Shown here: piece after piece, positions 42,592-49,808 of the stretch
Position numbering within the stretch: position 1 is the first letter of the stretch
Layout: every line of letters starts with the position of its first letter
Made by a program: the position numbers and the translations under genes
The notes under the pieces: model-generated
Seen by the model: only the letters and a program-made list of their open reading frames with translations
The model's database searches: none
Told to the model about the DNA's origin: nothing
Origin: GCA-2731375 sp964590195
GTDB lineage: Bacteria; Pseudomonadota; Alphaproteobacteria; GCA-2731375
NCBI GenBank assembly: GCA_964590195.1
Contig: CAZPWJ010000004.1
Coordinates: forward strand, 1 to 64,000
Direction: 5' to 3'
DNA: 64,000 bases

Positions 42592-43019
42592 AGGGGCACG
42601 CCCGGCACCCAAAGATAGCCGTCCTGGTCGATGATATAGGCCTCGCGCAGGCCGTGCGGCTTGTCCAGGGCGCCGGCCAGAACCTCGTATCCTAGCTCCC
42701 GCGCCTTGGCCTCGGCCTGATCGGGGTCGCGGCCATAGAGGCGCAGTTCCGCGCCGATGCCCCGCGTTAGATTCTCATCCAGGCTGCCTCTAAGAGGGTG
42801 ATCGCTGTAGGTATGATCGGCGTGCAGCATCCATTCCGCGCCAAAACCGCGCACGGCGGCGAAATCCGGGTCGGAGTGCATCACTTCGGCGCCAAGGACC
42901 TCAATCTGAAACTTCAGGGCGGCGGGCACATCGCGCACCACCAGATTGACCCCTAAGCCACGCAAACCACGGCCATATTCAGGGGCGGGCATCCAAGATG
43001 TTCCTGTGGCCAGCTTCAT
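42582..43019 (-). CDS. VOC family (glyoxalase-fold) protein
   Basis: A 145-residue vicinal oxygen chelate-fold protein reading LGVNLVVRDVPAALKFQIEVLGAEVMHSDPDFAAV and ending YIIDQDGYLWVPGVPL, typical of the betaalphabetabetabeta repeat. The usual metal ligands are not all evident, so it may be a binding protein rather than an enzyme. It is divergent from the MocR-type regulator and likely under its control. AAGGA precedes the ATG. Confidence 0.8.
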   Translation of the reverse strand: MKLATGTSWMPAPEYGRGLRGLGVNLVVRDVPAALKFQIEVLGAEVMHSDPDFAAVRGFGAEWMLHADHTYSDHPLRGSLDENLTRGIGAELRLYGRDPDQAEAKARELGYEVLAGALDKPHGLREAYIIDQDGYLWVPGVPLPA

Positions 43020-43068
43020 AATGCATTCCTTATCAGGGCGTATTTTCCGGTGCCGTTACCCTAAGATA

Positions 43069-43095
43069 AAAATGGCTCATATAAAAGAGCATTTT
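43069..43095. promoter_or_regulatory. candidate operator between the VOC and MocR genes
   Basis: AAAATGGCTC at 43069-43078 and GAGCATTTT at 43087-43095 form an inverted repeat with one unpaired G, in an AT-rich 119-base divergent intergenic region. A MocR/GntR protein encoded next door is the natural candidate to bind it. This is inference from position and symmetry. Confidence 0.4.
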
Positions 43096-43138
43096 ATGAT
43101 ATTATTATGGGGCCAATAATTCTGGAGAGGAAAAAGGC

Positions 43139-44665
43139 ATGCCTGGCGGCGCGAAATTGCTGGCTCTCGACCTGGATAAGGACAGCGTGGGGCCGCTTTA
43201 TCGGCAGTTATATGACCGTTTGCGCCTGATGATCCTGGATGGGCGTTTGCCCTCGGGCAGCCGCCTGCCGGCCAATCGGGTTCTGGCTCAGGATTTATCG
43301 TTGTCCCGCAATACGGTGGCGACGGCCCTGCAGCAGCTTCTGGCGGAAGGCTATGTGGAAACCCGGCAGGGTGATGGTACCTACGTGGCCTCGGAATTGC
43401 CCGATGACGTGCTGGGCGGGCCTGGGCGCCGGCAGCCGGAGCGGCCCGGCATCTATGTGTCAGGAAGATCTGGGGCCGAACAGGAAGATGATGTTGCCCG
43501 CCGCTATGGCCTGTCCCGGCGCGGTCAGGCCCTGGCGGCGATCAGCCGCGCCTCGGTCGGCAGTACCGCCGCCTTTGCCCCCGGCCCGGATATCGAGGCC
43601 TTTCCCTTTGCCGTCTGGGCCCGCCTGTTGGCCCGGTTTTGGCGCCGGCCCGGCCCGGAACTGGCAATCAGCCGCGACGCCGGCGGTTATCCGCCCCTGA
43701 AAGCGGCGATCGCGGCCTATTTGGGCGCCATGCGCGGGGTGCGCTGCGATCCGGGCCAGATCATCGTGGTTAGCGGCGCCCAGCAGGCGATCGGCCTGGC
43801 GGCCCAGGTGCTGCTGGATCATGATGACCAGGCCATGGTGGAGGAGCCGGGCTATGGCGGCATACGGGGCGCCTTGACCGCCGCCGGCCTGCGCATCGCC
43901 CTGGTGCCCGTTGACGAGGAAGGCCTGGATATCGCCGCCGGCGAGGCCCGCGCGCCGATGGCTCGGCTGGCCTGTGTCGCGCCATCGCACCAGCATCCCC
44001 TAGGCGTGGTGATGAGCCTGCGCCGGCGCCTGGCCCTGATCGAATGGGCCCGCCGGCGCCAGGGCTGGATATTGGAAGACGATTACGACAGCGAATACCG
44101 CTATGCGGGCCGACCCCTGGCGGCGTTGCAGGGTTTGGACACCACGGGCCGGGTGATCTATGTGGGCAGCTTTTCGAAGGTGCTGTTTCCGGCCTTGCGC
44201 CTGGGCTATCTGGTGGTGCCGCCCGACCTGGTGGATCCTTTCATCCGGGCCCGCCGGGTGCTTGATGACCATACCGCCATGCTGGCCCAGCCGGTGTTGG
44301 CGCGCTTTATCGAGGATGGGCATTTCGCCGCTCATGTGCGCCGCATGCGCCGCCTGTACGCGGGCCGTCAGGAAGCCCTGTTGCAGGCCGCGAAAGACCA
44401 TCTGGCCGGATTGCTGGACATTGATGCCGACGAGGCGGGCATGCATCTGATCGCCAGGCCGGGCCCCGGGCTGGCGGGCGCCGTTGATGACCGGCGGATT
44501 GTCCGGGCCGCCGCCGAGGCCGGGGTCGCGGCCATGGCCTTGAGCACGGCCTATGCCGGCAAGCCCCTGCGCCAGGGCCTGATACTGGGCTATGCCGCCC
44601 ATGATGAAGAGGCAATCGCCGCTGCCGCCCGGCGCTTGGCAGAAATCATGGCCACTCTAGGATGA
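43139..44665 (+). CDS. MocR/PdxR-type GntR-aminotransferase transcriptional regulator
   Basis: A 508-residue fusion. The N-terminal GntR winged helix (about 1-75) has PLYRQLYDRLRLMILDGRLPSGSRLPANRVLAQDLSLSR.TV, and the C-terminal aminotransferase-like domain has VSGAQQAIG, EDDYDSEYRY with the PLP-contact Asp and Tyr, and GSFSKVLFPALRLGY with the PLP-binding Lys. Such regulators sense PLP or amino acid derivatives and control divergent genes. The start has GGAGAGG upstream. Confidence 0.93.
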   Translation: MPGGAKLLALDLDKDSVGPLYRQLYDRLRLMILDGRLPSGSRLPANRVLAQDLSLSRNTVATALQQLLAEGYVETRQGDGTYVASELPDDVLGGPGRRQPERPGIYVSGRSGAEQEDDVARRYGLSRRGQALAAISRASVGSTAAFAPGPDIEAFPFAVWARLLARFWRRPGPELAISRDAGGYPPLKAAIAAYLGAMRGVRCDPGQIIVVSGAQQAIGLAAQVLLDHDDQAMVEEPGYGGIRGALTAAGLRIALVPVDEEGLDIAAGEARAPMARLACVAPSHQHPLGVVMSLRRRLALIEWARRRQGWILEDDYDSEYRYAGRPLAALQGLDTTGRVIYVGSFSKVLFPALRLGYLVVPPDLVDPFIRARRVLDDHTAMLAQPVLARFIEDGHFAAHVRRMRRLYAGRQEALLQAAKDHLAGLLDIDADEAGMHLIARPGPGLAGAVDDRRIVRAAAEAGVAAMALSTAYAGKPLRQGLILGYAAHDEEAIAAAARRLAEIMATLG

Positions 44666-44761
44666 AAATGGCTGCCTTGCGATGAAACCTTGCAGTCACC
44701 CAGCACCTCGCCTATTTATTCCGGCGCGCCCCGCTGTCGGAGGCGAACCGAGGAGAACACC

Positions 44762-45181
44762 ATGAGCGACGACATTCTGAACCCCCATAGTGCCCTGATC
44801 TACATCATGGTGTTGATGTCCGCGGCTGATAACGACATGACCGACCGGGAATTGAAGCGGATCGGCGATCAGGTGCAAAACCTGCCGGTATTCGAAGACT
44901 TCGATGTCGAGGAACTGGTGCCCCTGGCCGAGGAATGCGCCGCCATGCTGGGCCTGCCCGGCGGCCTGGATCAGGTGCTTGACCTGATCGTTGCCTCCCT
45001 GCCGGCGAGATTGAGCGAGACCGCCTATGCCCTGGCCTGCGAAGTCGCCGCCGCCGATCTGCATGTGGAGCAGGAGGAGCTGCGCCTGTTGCAGCAATTG
45101 CGCGACAGCCTGCAACTGGACCGCCTGATCGCCGCCGCCATCGAACGCGGCGTCCGCGCCCGCCACACCAGCCTGGACTAG
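44762..45181 (+). CDS. TerB-like tellurite resistance/DnaJ-associated domain protein
   Basis: A 139-residue all-helical acidic protein resembling the TerB domain: ALIYIMVLMSAADNDMTDRELKRIGDQV holds the acidic metal-binding pattern, repeated as ALACEVAAADLHVEQEELRLLQQL. No ter operon partners are present, so it is not evidence of tellurite resistance. ATG 44762 is supported by GAGGAGA; the longer frame upstream lacks protein character. It lies 17 bases before the FAH-family gene. Confidence 0.8.
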   Translation: MSDDILNPHSALIYIMVLMSAADNDMTDRELKRIGDQVQNLPVFEDFDVEELVPLAEECAAMLGLPGGLDQVLDLIVASLPARLSETAYALACEVAAADLHVEQEELRLLQQLRDSLQLDRLIAAAIERGVRARHTSLD

Positions 45182-45198
45182 GCCAGCGGAACTTCCCC

Positions 45199-45984
45199 TT
45201 GGATAGCGCTGCGCAACAGGAGCTGGCCCGTCTGCTGGCAGCCTTGCGCCGGGAAGGCCGGCAGCAAAGCGGCCTGGATCCACGCCTGGTGCCGCCCAAC
45301 AAGGCCGTGGCCTATGGCATCGCGCGCATGGTCGCGGATGAACTGCGCCGCGAGGTCGCGGGTTGGAAGATCGCGGCGATCAAGGCGGAGATGCAACAGG
45401 CCCTGCGTACCGACAGCCCGATCTATGGCCGGGTTTTCGCGGGCGGGGTCAAGGCCTCGCCCCACAGCGTCGTACATGCGGATTTGTGCAGCCCGATCCC
45501 GGAAGCCGAATACATGGCGCGCCTGGGCGACGACCTGCCGCCCCGCCCCGCGCTCTATACAGTCGAGGAAGTGACGGCGACGGTGGCCTCCCTGCATCCG
45601 GGGCTGGAGCTGGCGGAATGCCGGTTTATCCACGACGAACATTTTCCGCCGCTGGAAGCCATCCTGGCCGACGGCGCCGGCGGCAGCATAATCGTCCATG
45701 GCCCGGCCATCGAGAATTGGCCCGACATGGACATCCCATCCCAGCAGGTGACGCTCAGTTGCAATGGCGAACTACGCCGGCAAGGCACCGCCGCCGAGGC
45801 CCTGGACCATCCCATGCTGCCCCTGACCTGGCTGGCCAACGAACTGTCCCGAACCGGCATCGGCATGAAAGCGGGCCAGATGATCAGCACTGGCACCCTA
45901 ACCGGCATGCTGGCCCCCAAACCCGGCCAGACGTTTGTCGCCGATTTCGGGCCATTTGGGAGCGTGTCGGCGAGATATGAATAG
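45199..45984 (+). CDS. 2-keto-4-pentenoate hydratase/FAH-family protein, TTG start
   Basis: A 261-residue protein of the MhpD/fumarylacetoacetate-hydrolase-fold group: GWKIAAIKAEMQQAL, DSPIYGRVF, then ELAECRF and a C-terminal LTWLANELSRTGIGMKAGQMISTGTLTG. These match 2-oxopent-4-enoate hydratase-like enzymes and decarboxylases of meta-cleavage pathways. The N-terminus aligns only if TTG 45199 is used; the next in-frame ATG would remove conserved residues. A second family member occurs at 55896-56690. Reaction uncertain. Confidence 0.85.
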   Translation: MDSAAQQELARLLAALRREGRQQSGLDPRLVPPNKAVAYGIARMVADELRREVAGWKIAAIKAEMQQALRTDSPIYGRVFAGGVKASPHSVVHADLCSPIPEAEYMARLGDDLPPRPALYTVEEVTATVASLHPGLELAECRFIHDEHFPPLEAILADGAGGSIIVHGPAIENWPDMDIPSQQVTLSCNGELRRQGTAAEALDHPMLPLTWLANELSRTGIGMKAGQMISTGTLTGMLAPKPGQTFVADFGPFGSVSARYE

Positions 45985-45991
45985 AGCCTCG

Positions 45992-46174
45992 TTATCGCAC
46001 TGGGAAGGCGTCGAGGATCACTTGCTTGATCCGGGCGCATTCAGCTTCAACAGCTTCATTGGAACCCAGCTCTTCCACCATTTCGGCCATGAGTTCGTCG
46101 TCGGTAAGCGCCATGATGTCGTCAATCATGGCGTCGATCAGGTTGTTGAGCTTCTGTACTGCGGTTAATGCCAT
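45992..46174 (-). CDS. 60-residue acidic helical protein of unknown function
   Basis: Not recognised. The protein starts MALTAVQKLNNLIDAMIDDIMALTDDELMAE and is Leu/Met/Asp/Glu-rich, so it is likely helical and possibly a coiled coil. GGAGAA lies eight bases before the ATG, a spacing shared with the 66-residue gene nearby. The open frame continues much further upstream but over there is antisense to a better gene, so the short form is preferred. Converges on the FAH-family gene. Confidence 0.6.
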   Translation of the reverse strand: MALTAVQKLNNLIDAMIDDIMALTDDELMAEMVEELGSNEAVEAECARIKQVILDAFPVR

Positions 46175-46327
46175 GTCCGGTTCTCCATGGGTTTGTGAAA
46201 CGGCTTTTCGCGACTGTGTTTCGGACAGCCGGGCGGCAGGTTCAATTATCCCGGTACTCCGCATAGCCTGGTGGGATTGTGTCGCTGTGATACACTCGTC
46301 CACCATTGAAAATGGAGGGGCCCGCAA

Positions 46328-46843
46328 ATGGCGATCCCGAGCCGCGATCAGACTTTTGCCCTTGAGAGTTGCCGTGATCTTGTGAGAAAGCTCGAATACG
46401 ACCTGGTACTCCTGGGCAAGGATCGTCCGGATGATACTGATTATTTGCCGTTCATGGCTTTCAATGCTGCTATTACAGCGTGGCAATTGAGCGATTGGGT
46501 ATGGCTCGACATGACGCCCGATCAGCGCAAAGAATTGGCAAGAGACTGGGGGAATTTCTTGAGCAGTTCGAACCTCAGCCTGGTCAATGCCGGGGACTTC
46601 CGGGGTGTTTTGCGCAGAAAAGAACGGACGATCGGCATTTGCCGCCAAATTGCAACGGCTTCTAAACATGCGGAAGTGACGAGCGGTGGCGATCAAACAA
46701 TTAGAACAGTGTACGCCCTTGTTGATGGTGTATGGGAAGGTACGGTAATCGACGGCACTCAACGTCGTTCCATTCAATCGGTGATCGAGGATGCCCGCGA
46801 CTTCTGGGACAATTTCATTGTCAGTCGTGGAATTGCTAGCTGA
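46328..46843 (+). CDS. 171-residue protein of unknown function, HEPN-like pattern
   Basis: Not assigned. The sequence opens with ALESCRDLVRKLEYDLVLL, then FMAFNAAITAWQLSDWVW, and later ICRQIATASKHAEV. This arrangement of a TAWxLxDW helix and a C..IA...KH helix is seen, from memory, in short helical proteins that may share a HEPN-type fold. The canonical RNase motif RxxxxH is not evident. Base composition is visibly lower in GC than neighbours. GGAGGGG lies upstream of the ATG. The 66-residue gene converges on it with an 8-base overlap. Confidence 0.65.
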   Translation: MAIPSRDQTFALESCRDLVRKLEYDLVLLGKDRPDDTDYLPFMAFNAAITAWQLSDWVWLDMTPDQRKELARDWGNFLSSSNLSLVNAGDFRGVLRRKERTIGICRQIATASKHAEVTSGGDQTIRTVYALVDGVWEGTVIDGTQRRSIQSVIEDARDFWDNFIVSRGIAS

Positions 46844-47036
46844 CCGCATCGTTGTCCCCTTTAACGGACCCGTCCACACCCTCGCAGTCAGCAGCCCATG
46901 AGCGAACTAGATCGGCCAGCTCGTCAGGCGTAGCGGCGACTTGCATATTGCCGCCATCAGCAACGCGATATTCCTGTAGTGGACCGTCGCGCAGGACAAA
47001 GCCGTTGCTCACACGGTTAATGGTGAGTTCCTTCAT
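46836..47036 (-). CDS. 66-residue protein of unknown function
   Basis: Not recognised. It begins MKELTINRVSNGFVLRDG and contains a YRVADGGNMQVAATPDELADLVRSWA segment; beta strands followed by a helix are likely. GGAGAA precedes the ATG. Short proteins of this style are common in phage and plasmid regions, but no phage gene is present. Its 3' end overlaps that of the 171-residue gene on the other strand. Confidence 0.6.
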   Translation of the reverse strand: MKELTINRVSNGFVLRDGPLQEYRVADGGNMQVAATPDELADLVRSWAADCEGVDGSVKGDNDAVS

Positions 47037-47186
47037 GGTTTCTCCGTACTTTGTGGGGACATTTTCGCTTATGATGCCAATCGCTTTGGCCCGCCCCCAC
47101 GCATGAGCAGACTCAAATCTTTCATCGTGACTTTTGTGCTTCCGGCTTGCATCATCGCGCCATGCATGACCCTAGTCTTGCGCGCG

Positions 47187-47846
47187 TTAGACTACCTTCA
47201 AAAACTCCGCCGCCGCATCCATCGCCGCCGTCCAATTGCCGTCCTGCGTAAAACCGGAGCGTTTGCGGGGGGTGAGGTCGTGGTTGCCGTCGGGGCACCA
47301 GTGCAGGCGGATGGCGGGGGCCAGGGTGTAGTCTTCCACGTCCGCCTGGTTGCCCATGGGATCGCGGTCGCCTTGCACGATCAGGGTGGGCAGAGCCAGG
47401 TCGGCCAGGTGGGCGGTGCGCGGTTTTTCCGGGCGGCCTGGGGCGTGGAAGGGATAGCCCAGGCAAACCAGGGCGCGGATGTTCTGGGCCTGGGTCCACG
47501 CCGGATCCTCCGCCAGCAATAAACTGGCCATGCGCCCGCCCATGGATTTGCCGCCCACGGCGAAACGAGCATCCGGGCGGCCATGGGGGCGGCTATCACG
47601 CAGCTGTGCGATGACCCCGCGCCAGCAATCCAGTAGAACCGGCTGGCGGTCCGGCGGCCGCTTCTTGCCGCTGGCACGGCGTTCGACCATATATGGAAAT
47701 TCGAAGCGCACGGTCCGGATGCCCCGTTCGCCGAGGCCCTGGGCGAAGGCATCCATGAACGGGCTGTCCATGGGCGCGCCGGCGCCATGGGCCAGAACAA
47801 GGGTGATATCGGCCCCGTCCGGGCCGTCGAACAGAAGGTCGGTCAT
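47187..47846 (-). CDS. alpha/beta hydrolase of the KANL3/Tex30 type
   Basis: A 219-residue hydrolase with LVLAHGAGAPMDSPFMDAFA near the start and FAVGGKSMGGRMASLL as the nucleophile elbow. VQGDRDPMG and CPDGNHDL supply the acid and His. Family members are small dienelactone hydrolase-like esterases of unknown substrate. ATG 47846 is taken; an in-frame ATG at 47858 is an alternative. The start codon region overlaps that of the divergent desaturase-family gene. Confidence 0.85.
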   Translation of the reverse strand: MTDLLFDGPDGADITLVLAHGAGAPMDSPFMDAFAQGLGERGIRTVRFEFPYMVERRASGKKRPPDRQPVLLDCWRGVIAQLRDSRPHGRPDARFAVGGKSMGGRMASLLLAEDPAWTQAQNIRALVCLGYPFHAPGRPEKPRTAHLADLALPTLIVQGDRDPMGNQADVEDYTLAPAIRLHWCPDGNHDLTPRKRSGFTQDGNWTAAMDAAAEFLKVV

Positions 47847-48684
47847 GTCGGCAAGCATAATGCAAAACGAGGGCACAATCCGCCTGTCGATTTTTCTGGG
47901 CGTGCTTGTACTCATGGCGCTGTGGGAACTGGCGGCCCCGCGCCGTGCCTTGAGCCAGAGCAAACCGTACCGCTGGTTCGGTAATCTGGGCGTCGTGGTG
48001 CTGAATACCCTGGTGGTGCGCCTGGTCTTTCCCATCCTGGCCGTCGGCACCGCCTATTGGGCCGAACAAAGGGGCCTGGGCCTGTTCAACATATTGGCGC
48101 TGCCGGGCTGGTTCGAGGTCGCCGTGGCCGCCGCGCTGCTGGACATGATCGTCTATTGGCAGCATCGCCTGTTCCACCGCATCCCGCTGTTTTGGCGCCT
48201 GCACCGCATGCACCATGCGGACCCGGATTATGACGTCACCACGGCGTTGCGCTTTCATCCCCTGGAAATCGTCCTGTCCATGGGGATCAAACTGGCCGCC
48301 GTGCTGATCCTGGGCCCCGCCGCCCTGGCGGTGCTGATATTCGAGGTGTTGTTGAACGGCACGGCCATGTTCAATCACGGCAATGTGCGCCTGCCCCTTG
48401 CCCTGGACCGCTGGCTGCGCCTTGTCGTGGTGACGCCGGATATGCACCGGGTGCATCATTCCGTCGAGGCGGCGGAATACAACCGCAACTTCGGCTTCAA
48501 CCTGCCCTGGTGGGACCGCCTGTTCGGATCATACAAGGCCCAGCCGGCCCTGGGGCATAGGGAAATGCAGATTGGTCTGCCCGGGTTTGGCGGCAGGGTT
48601 TGCGCCAATCTGGTCTGGATGCTAGTGCTTCCCTTCAGGCCGCTGCAGGCGCCATCGCAAGGACATGAAGATGACCAAGGTTGA
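47845..48684 (+). CDS. sterol desaturase/fatty acid hydroxylase family protein
   Basis: A 279-residue membrane protein of the di-iron hydroxylase superfamily. His boxes are present in order: HRLFHRIPLFWRLHRMHH (HxxxH plus HxxHH), FNHGN, and HRVHHS followed by NFGFNLPWWDRLFG. It would hydroxylate or desaturate a lipid. The ATG at 47845 has AGAAGG upstream; 47860 is another in-frame ATG. Its 3' end overlaps the CobW gene by 20 bases. Substrate unknown. Confidence 0.88.
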   Translation: MSASIMQNEGTIRLSIFLGVLVLMALWELAAPRRALSQSKPYRWFGNLGVVVLNTLVVRLVFPILAVGTAYWAEQRGLGLFNILALPGWFEVAVAAALLDMIVYWQHRLFHRIPLFWRLHRMHHADPDYDVTTALRFHPLEIVLSMGIKLAAVLILGPAALAVLIFEVLLNGTAMFNHGNVRLPLALDRWLRLVVVTPDMHRVHHSVEAAEYNRNFGFNLPWWDRLFGSYKAQPALGHREMQIGLPGFGGRVCANLVWMLVLPFRPLQAPSQGHEDDQG

Positions 48685-49759
48685 AGTTGATAGCCTGCCC
48701 GTATCGGTGATCACGGGCTTTCTGGGCAGCGGCAAGACCACCCTGTTGAACCGTTTGATCCAGCATCCGGGCATGGCCAAGACCGCCGTGGTCATCAATG
48801 AATTCGGCGAGATCGGCATCGACAACATGCTGGTGGAAAGCGTCGATGATGATGTGGTCCTGATGTCCAGCGGCTGTCTCTGCTGCACCATCCGGGGCGA
48901 GTTGGTGGATACCTTGAAAAGCCTGTTCACCCGCCGCGCCAGACAGGAAATTCCCGATTTCGAACGCCTGGTGATCGAAACCACGGGCCTGGCCGATCCC
49001 GCGCCCATCCTGCATACCCTGATGGCCGATCCGTTCCTCATGGGCCGCTACCGTCTGGACGGCGTGATCGCCACGGCGGATGCTATGCTGGCCGAGGGCA
49101 CGATGGAAAAGCACGCCGAGGCCGTGAAACAGGCCGCCGTGGCCGACCGTATCGTAATTTCCAAGACCGATCTGGCCGAAGACGCCGGCCTTGATGCCCT
49201 GGAAGGGCGCCTGCGGGCGCTGAACCCGGCGGCCCATATTCACCGCGCCGCCCATGGCGAGATTGATCCCGCCCTGTTGTTCAATGCCGGCCTTTATGAT
49301 CCTGATACCAAGTCACTGGACGTGCAGCGCTGGCTGCGTGCCGAAGCCTATGACGAACCCGAGGGACATGGGCATGATCACGGCCATGAGCATGAGCACG
49401 AGCACGAGCACGAGCATGACGTCAATCGACACGACGATCAGATCCAGGCCTATTGCGTCTATCTGGAAGAGCGCCTGCCGTGGGATCAGGTCGCCAGTTG
49501 GCTGGAGTTGCTGACCACCTATCGCGGCGACGATATCCTACGCATCAAGGGCATGCTGAATGTGGCGGAAAGCGAGACGCCCATCGTCGTTCACGGCGTC
49601 CAGCATATGTTTCACCCGCCCGTGCAGTTGGACGCCTGGCCCGATGATGATCATCGCTCCCGCATCGTATTCATCACCCGCGGCCTGGGCCGGGATGTGG
49701 TGGAAAATATGCTGACGACGCTGACGGAAAAGAAAACCCCGGCGGACCAGACTGGCTGA
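48665..49759 (+). CDS. CobW/G3E family GTP-binding metallochaperone
   Basis: A 364-residue G3E GTPase. The P-loop GFLGSGKTT is at residues 18-26, the metal-binding CLCC at 71-74, ETTGLADPAP carries the Walker B region, and SKTDLAE is the guanine-specificity motif. A His-rich stretch at about 235-258, made of HEHEHEHEH from a hexamer repeat, is a likely metal reservoir. The C-terminal CobW_C domain follows. Zn or Co delivery is likely but no partner metalloenzyme is adjacent. Its stop lies in the loop of a terminator hairpin. Confidence 0.92.
   Translation: MKMTKVEVDSLPVSVITGFLGSGKTTLLNRLIQHPGMAKTAVVINEFGEIGIDNMLVESVDDDVVLMSSGCLCCTIRGELVDTLKSLFTRRARQEIPDFERLVIETTGLADPAPILHTLMADPFLMGRYRLDGVIATADAMLAEGTMEKHAEAVKQAAVADRIVISKTDLAEDAGLDALEGRLRALNPAAHIHRAAHGEIDPALLFNAGLYDPDTKSLDVQRWLRAEAYDEPEGHGHDHGHEHEHEHEHEHDVNRHDDQIQAYCVYLEERLPWDQVASWLELLTTYRGDDILRIKGMLNVAESETPIVVHGVQHMFHPPVQLDAWPDDDHRSRIVFITRGLGRDVVENMLTTLTEKKTPADQTG
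49385..49420 (+). repeat. in-frame (CAYGAG) hexamer repeat coding for the CobW His-rich stretch
   Basis: Six consecutive hexamers of the type CATGAG/CACGAG code for alternating His and Glu. Because the unit is a multiple of three, length changes by slippage would keep the frame. Confidence 0.85.
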
Positions 49760-49771
49760 TCCGCCGGGGTT
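49735..49771. terminator. bidirectional intrinsic terminator between cobW and the chemoreceptor
   Basis: AACCCCGGCGGA (49735-49746) pairs perfectly with TCCGCCGGGGTT (49760-49771), a 12-bp GC-rich stem with a 13-base loop. Rightward it is followed by TCAATTT, a weak U tract; leftward by TTTTCTTTTC, a stronger one that lies in cobW codons. The cobW stop is in the loop. It would serve both converging genes. Confidence 0.75.
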
Positions 49772-49796
49772 CAATTTAAACGGGGTTCAATCAAAA
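49765..49796. repeat. 16-bp imperfect tandem duplication downstream of cobW
   Basis: CGGGGTTCAATTTAAA (49765-49780) is followed by CGGGGTTCAATCAAAA (49781-49796), 14 of 16 bases identical. The first copy includes the right arm of the terminator hairpin. Confidence 0.8.
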
Positions 49797-49808
49797 ACGC
49801 CCCTGGGC

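Noticed and set aside
47103..47240. Possible short membrane protein (MSRLKSFIVTFVLPACIIAP...)
   Set aside because: It overlaps the 3' end of the alpha/beta hydrolase on the other strand, lacks a ribosome-binding site, and its later part is clearly antisense.
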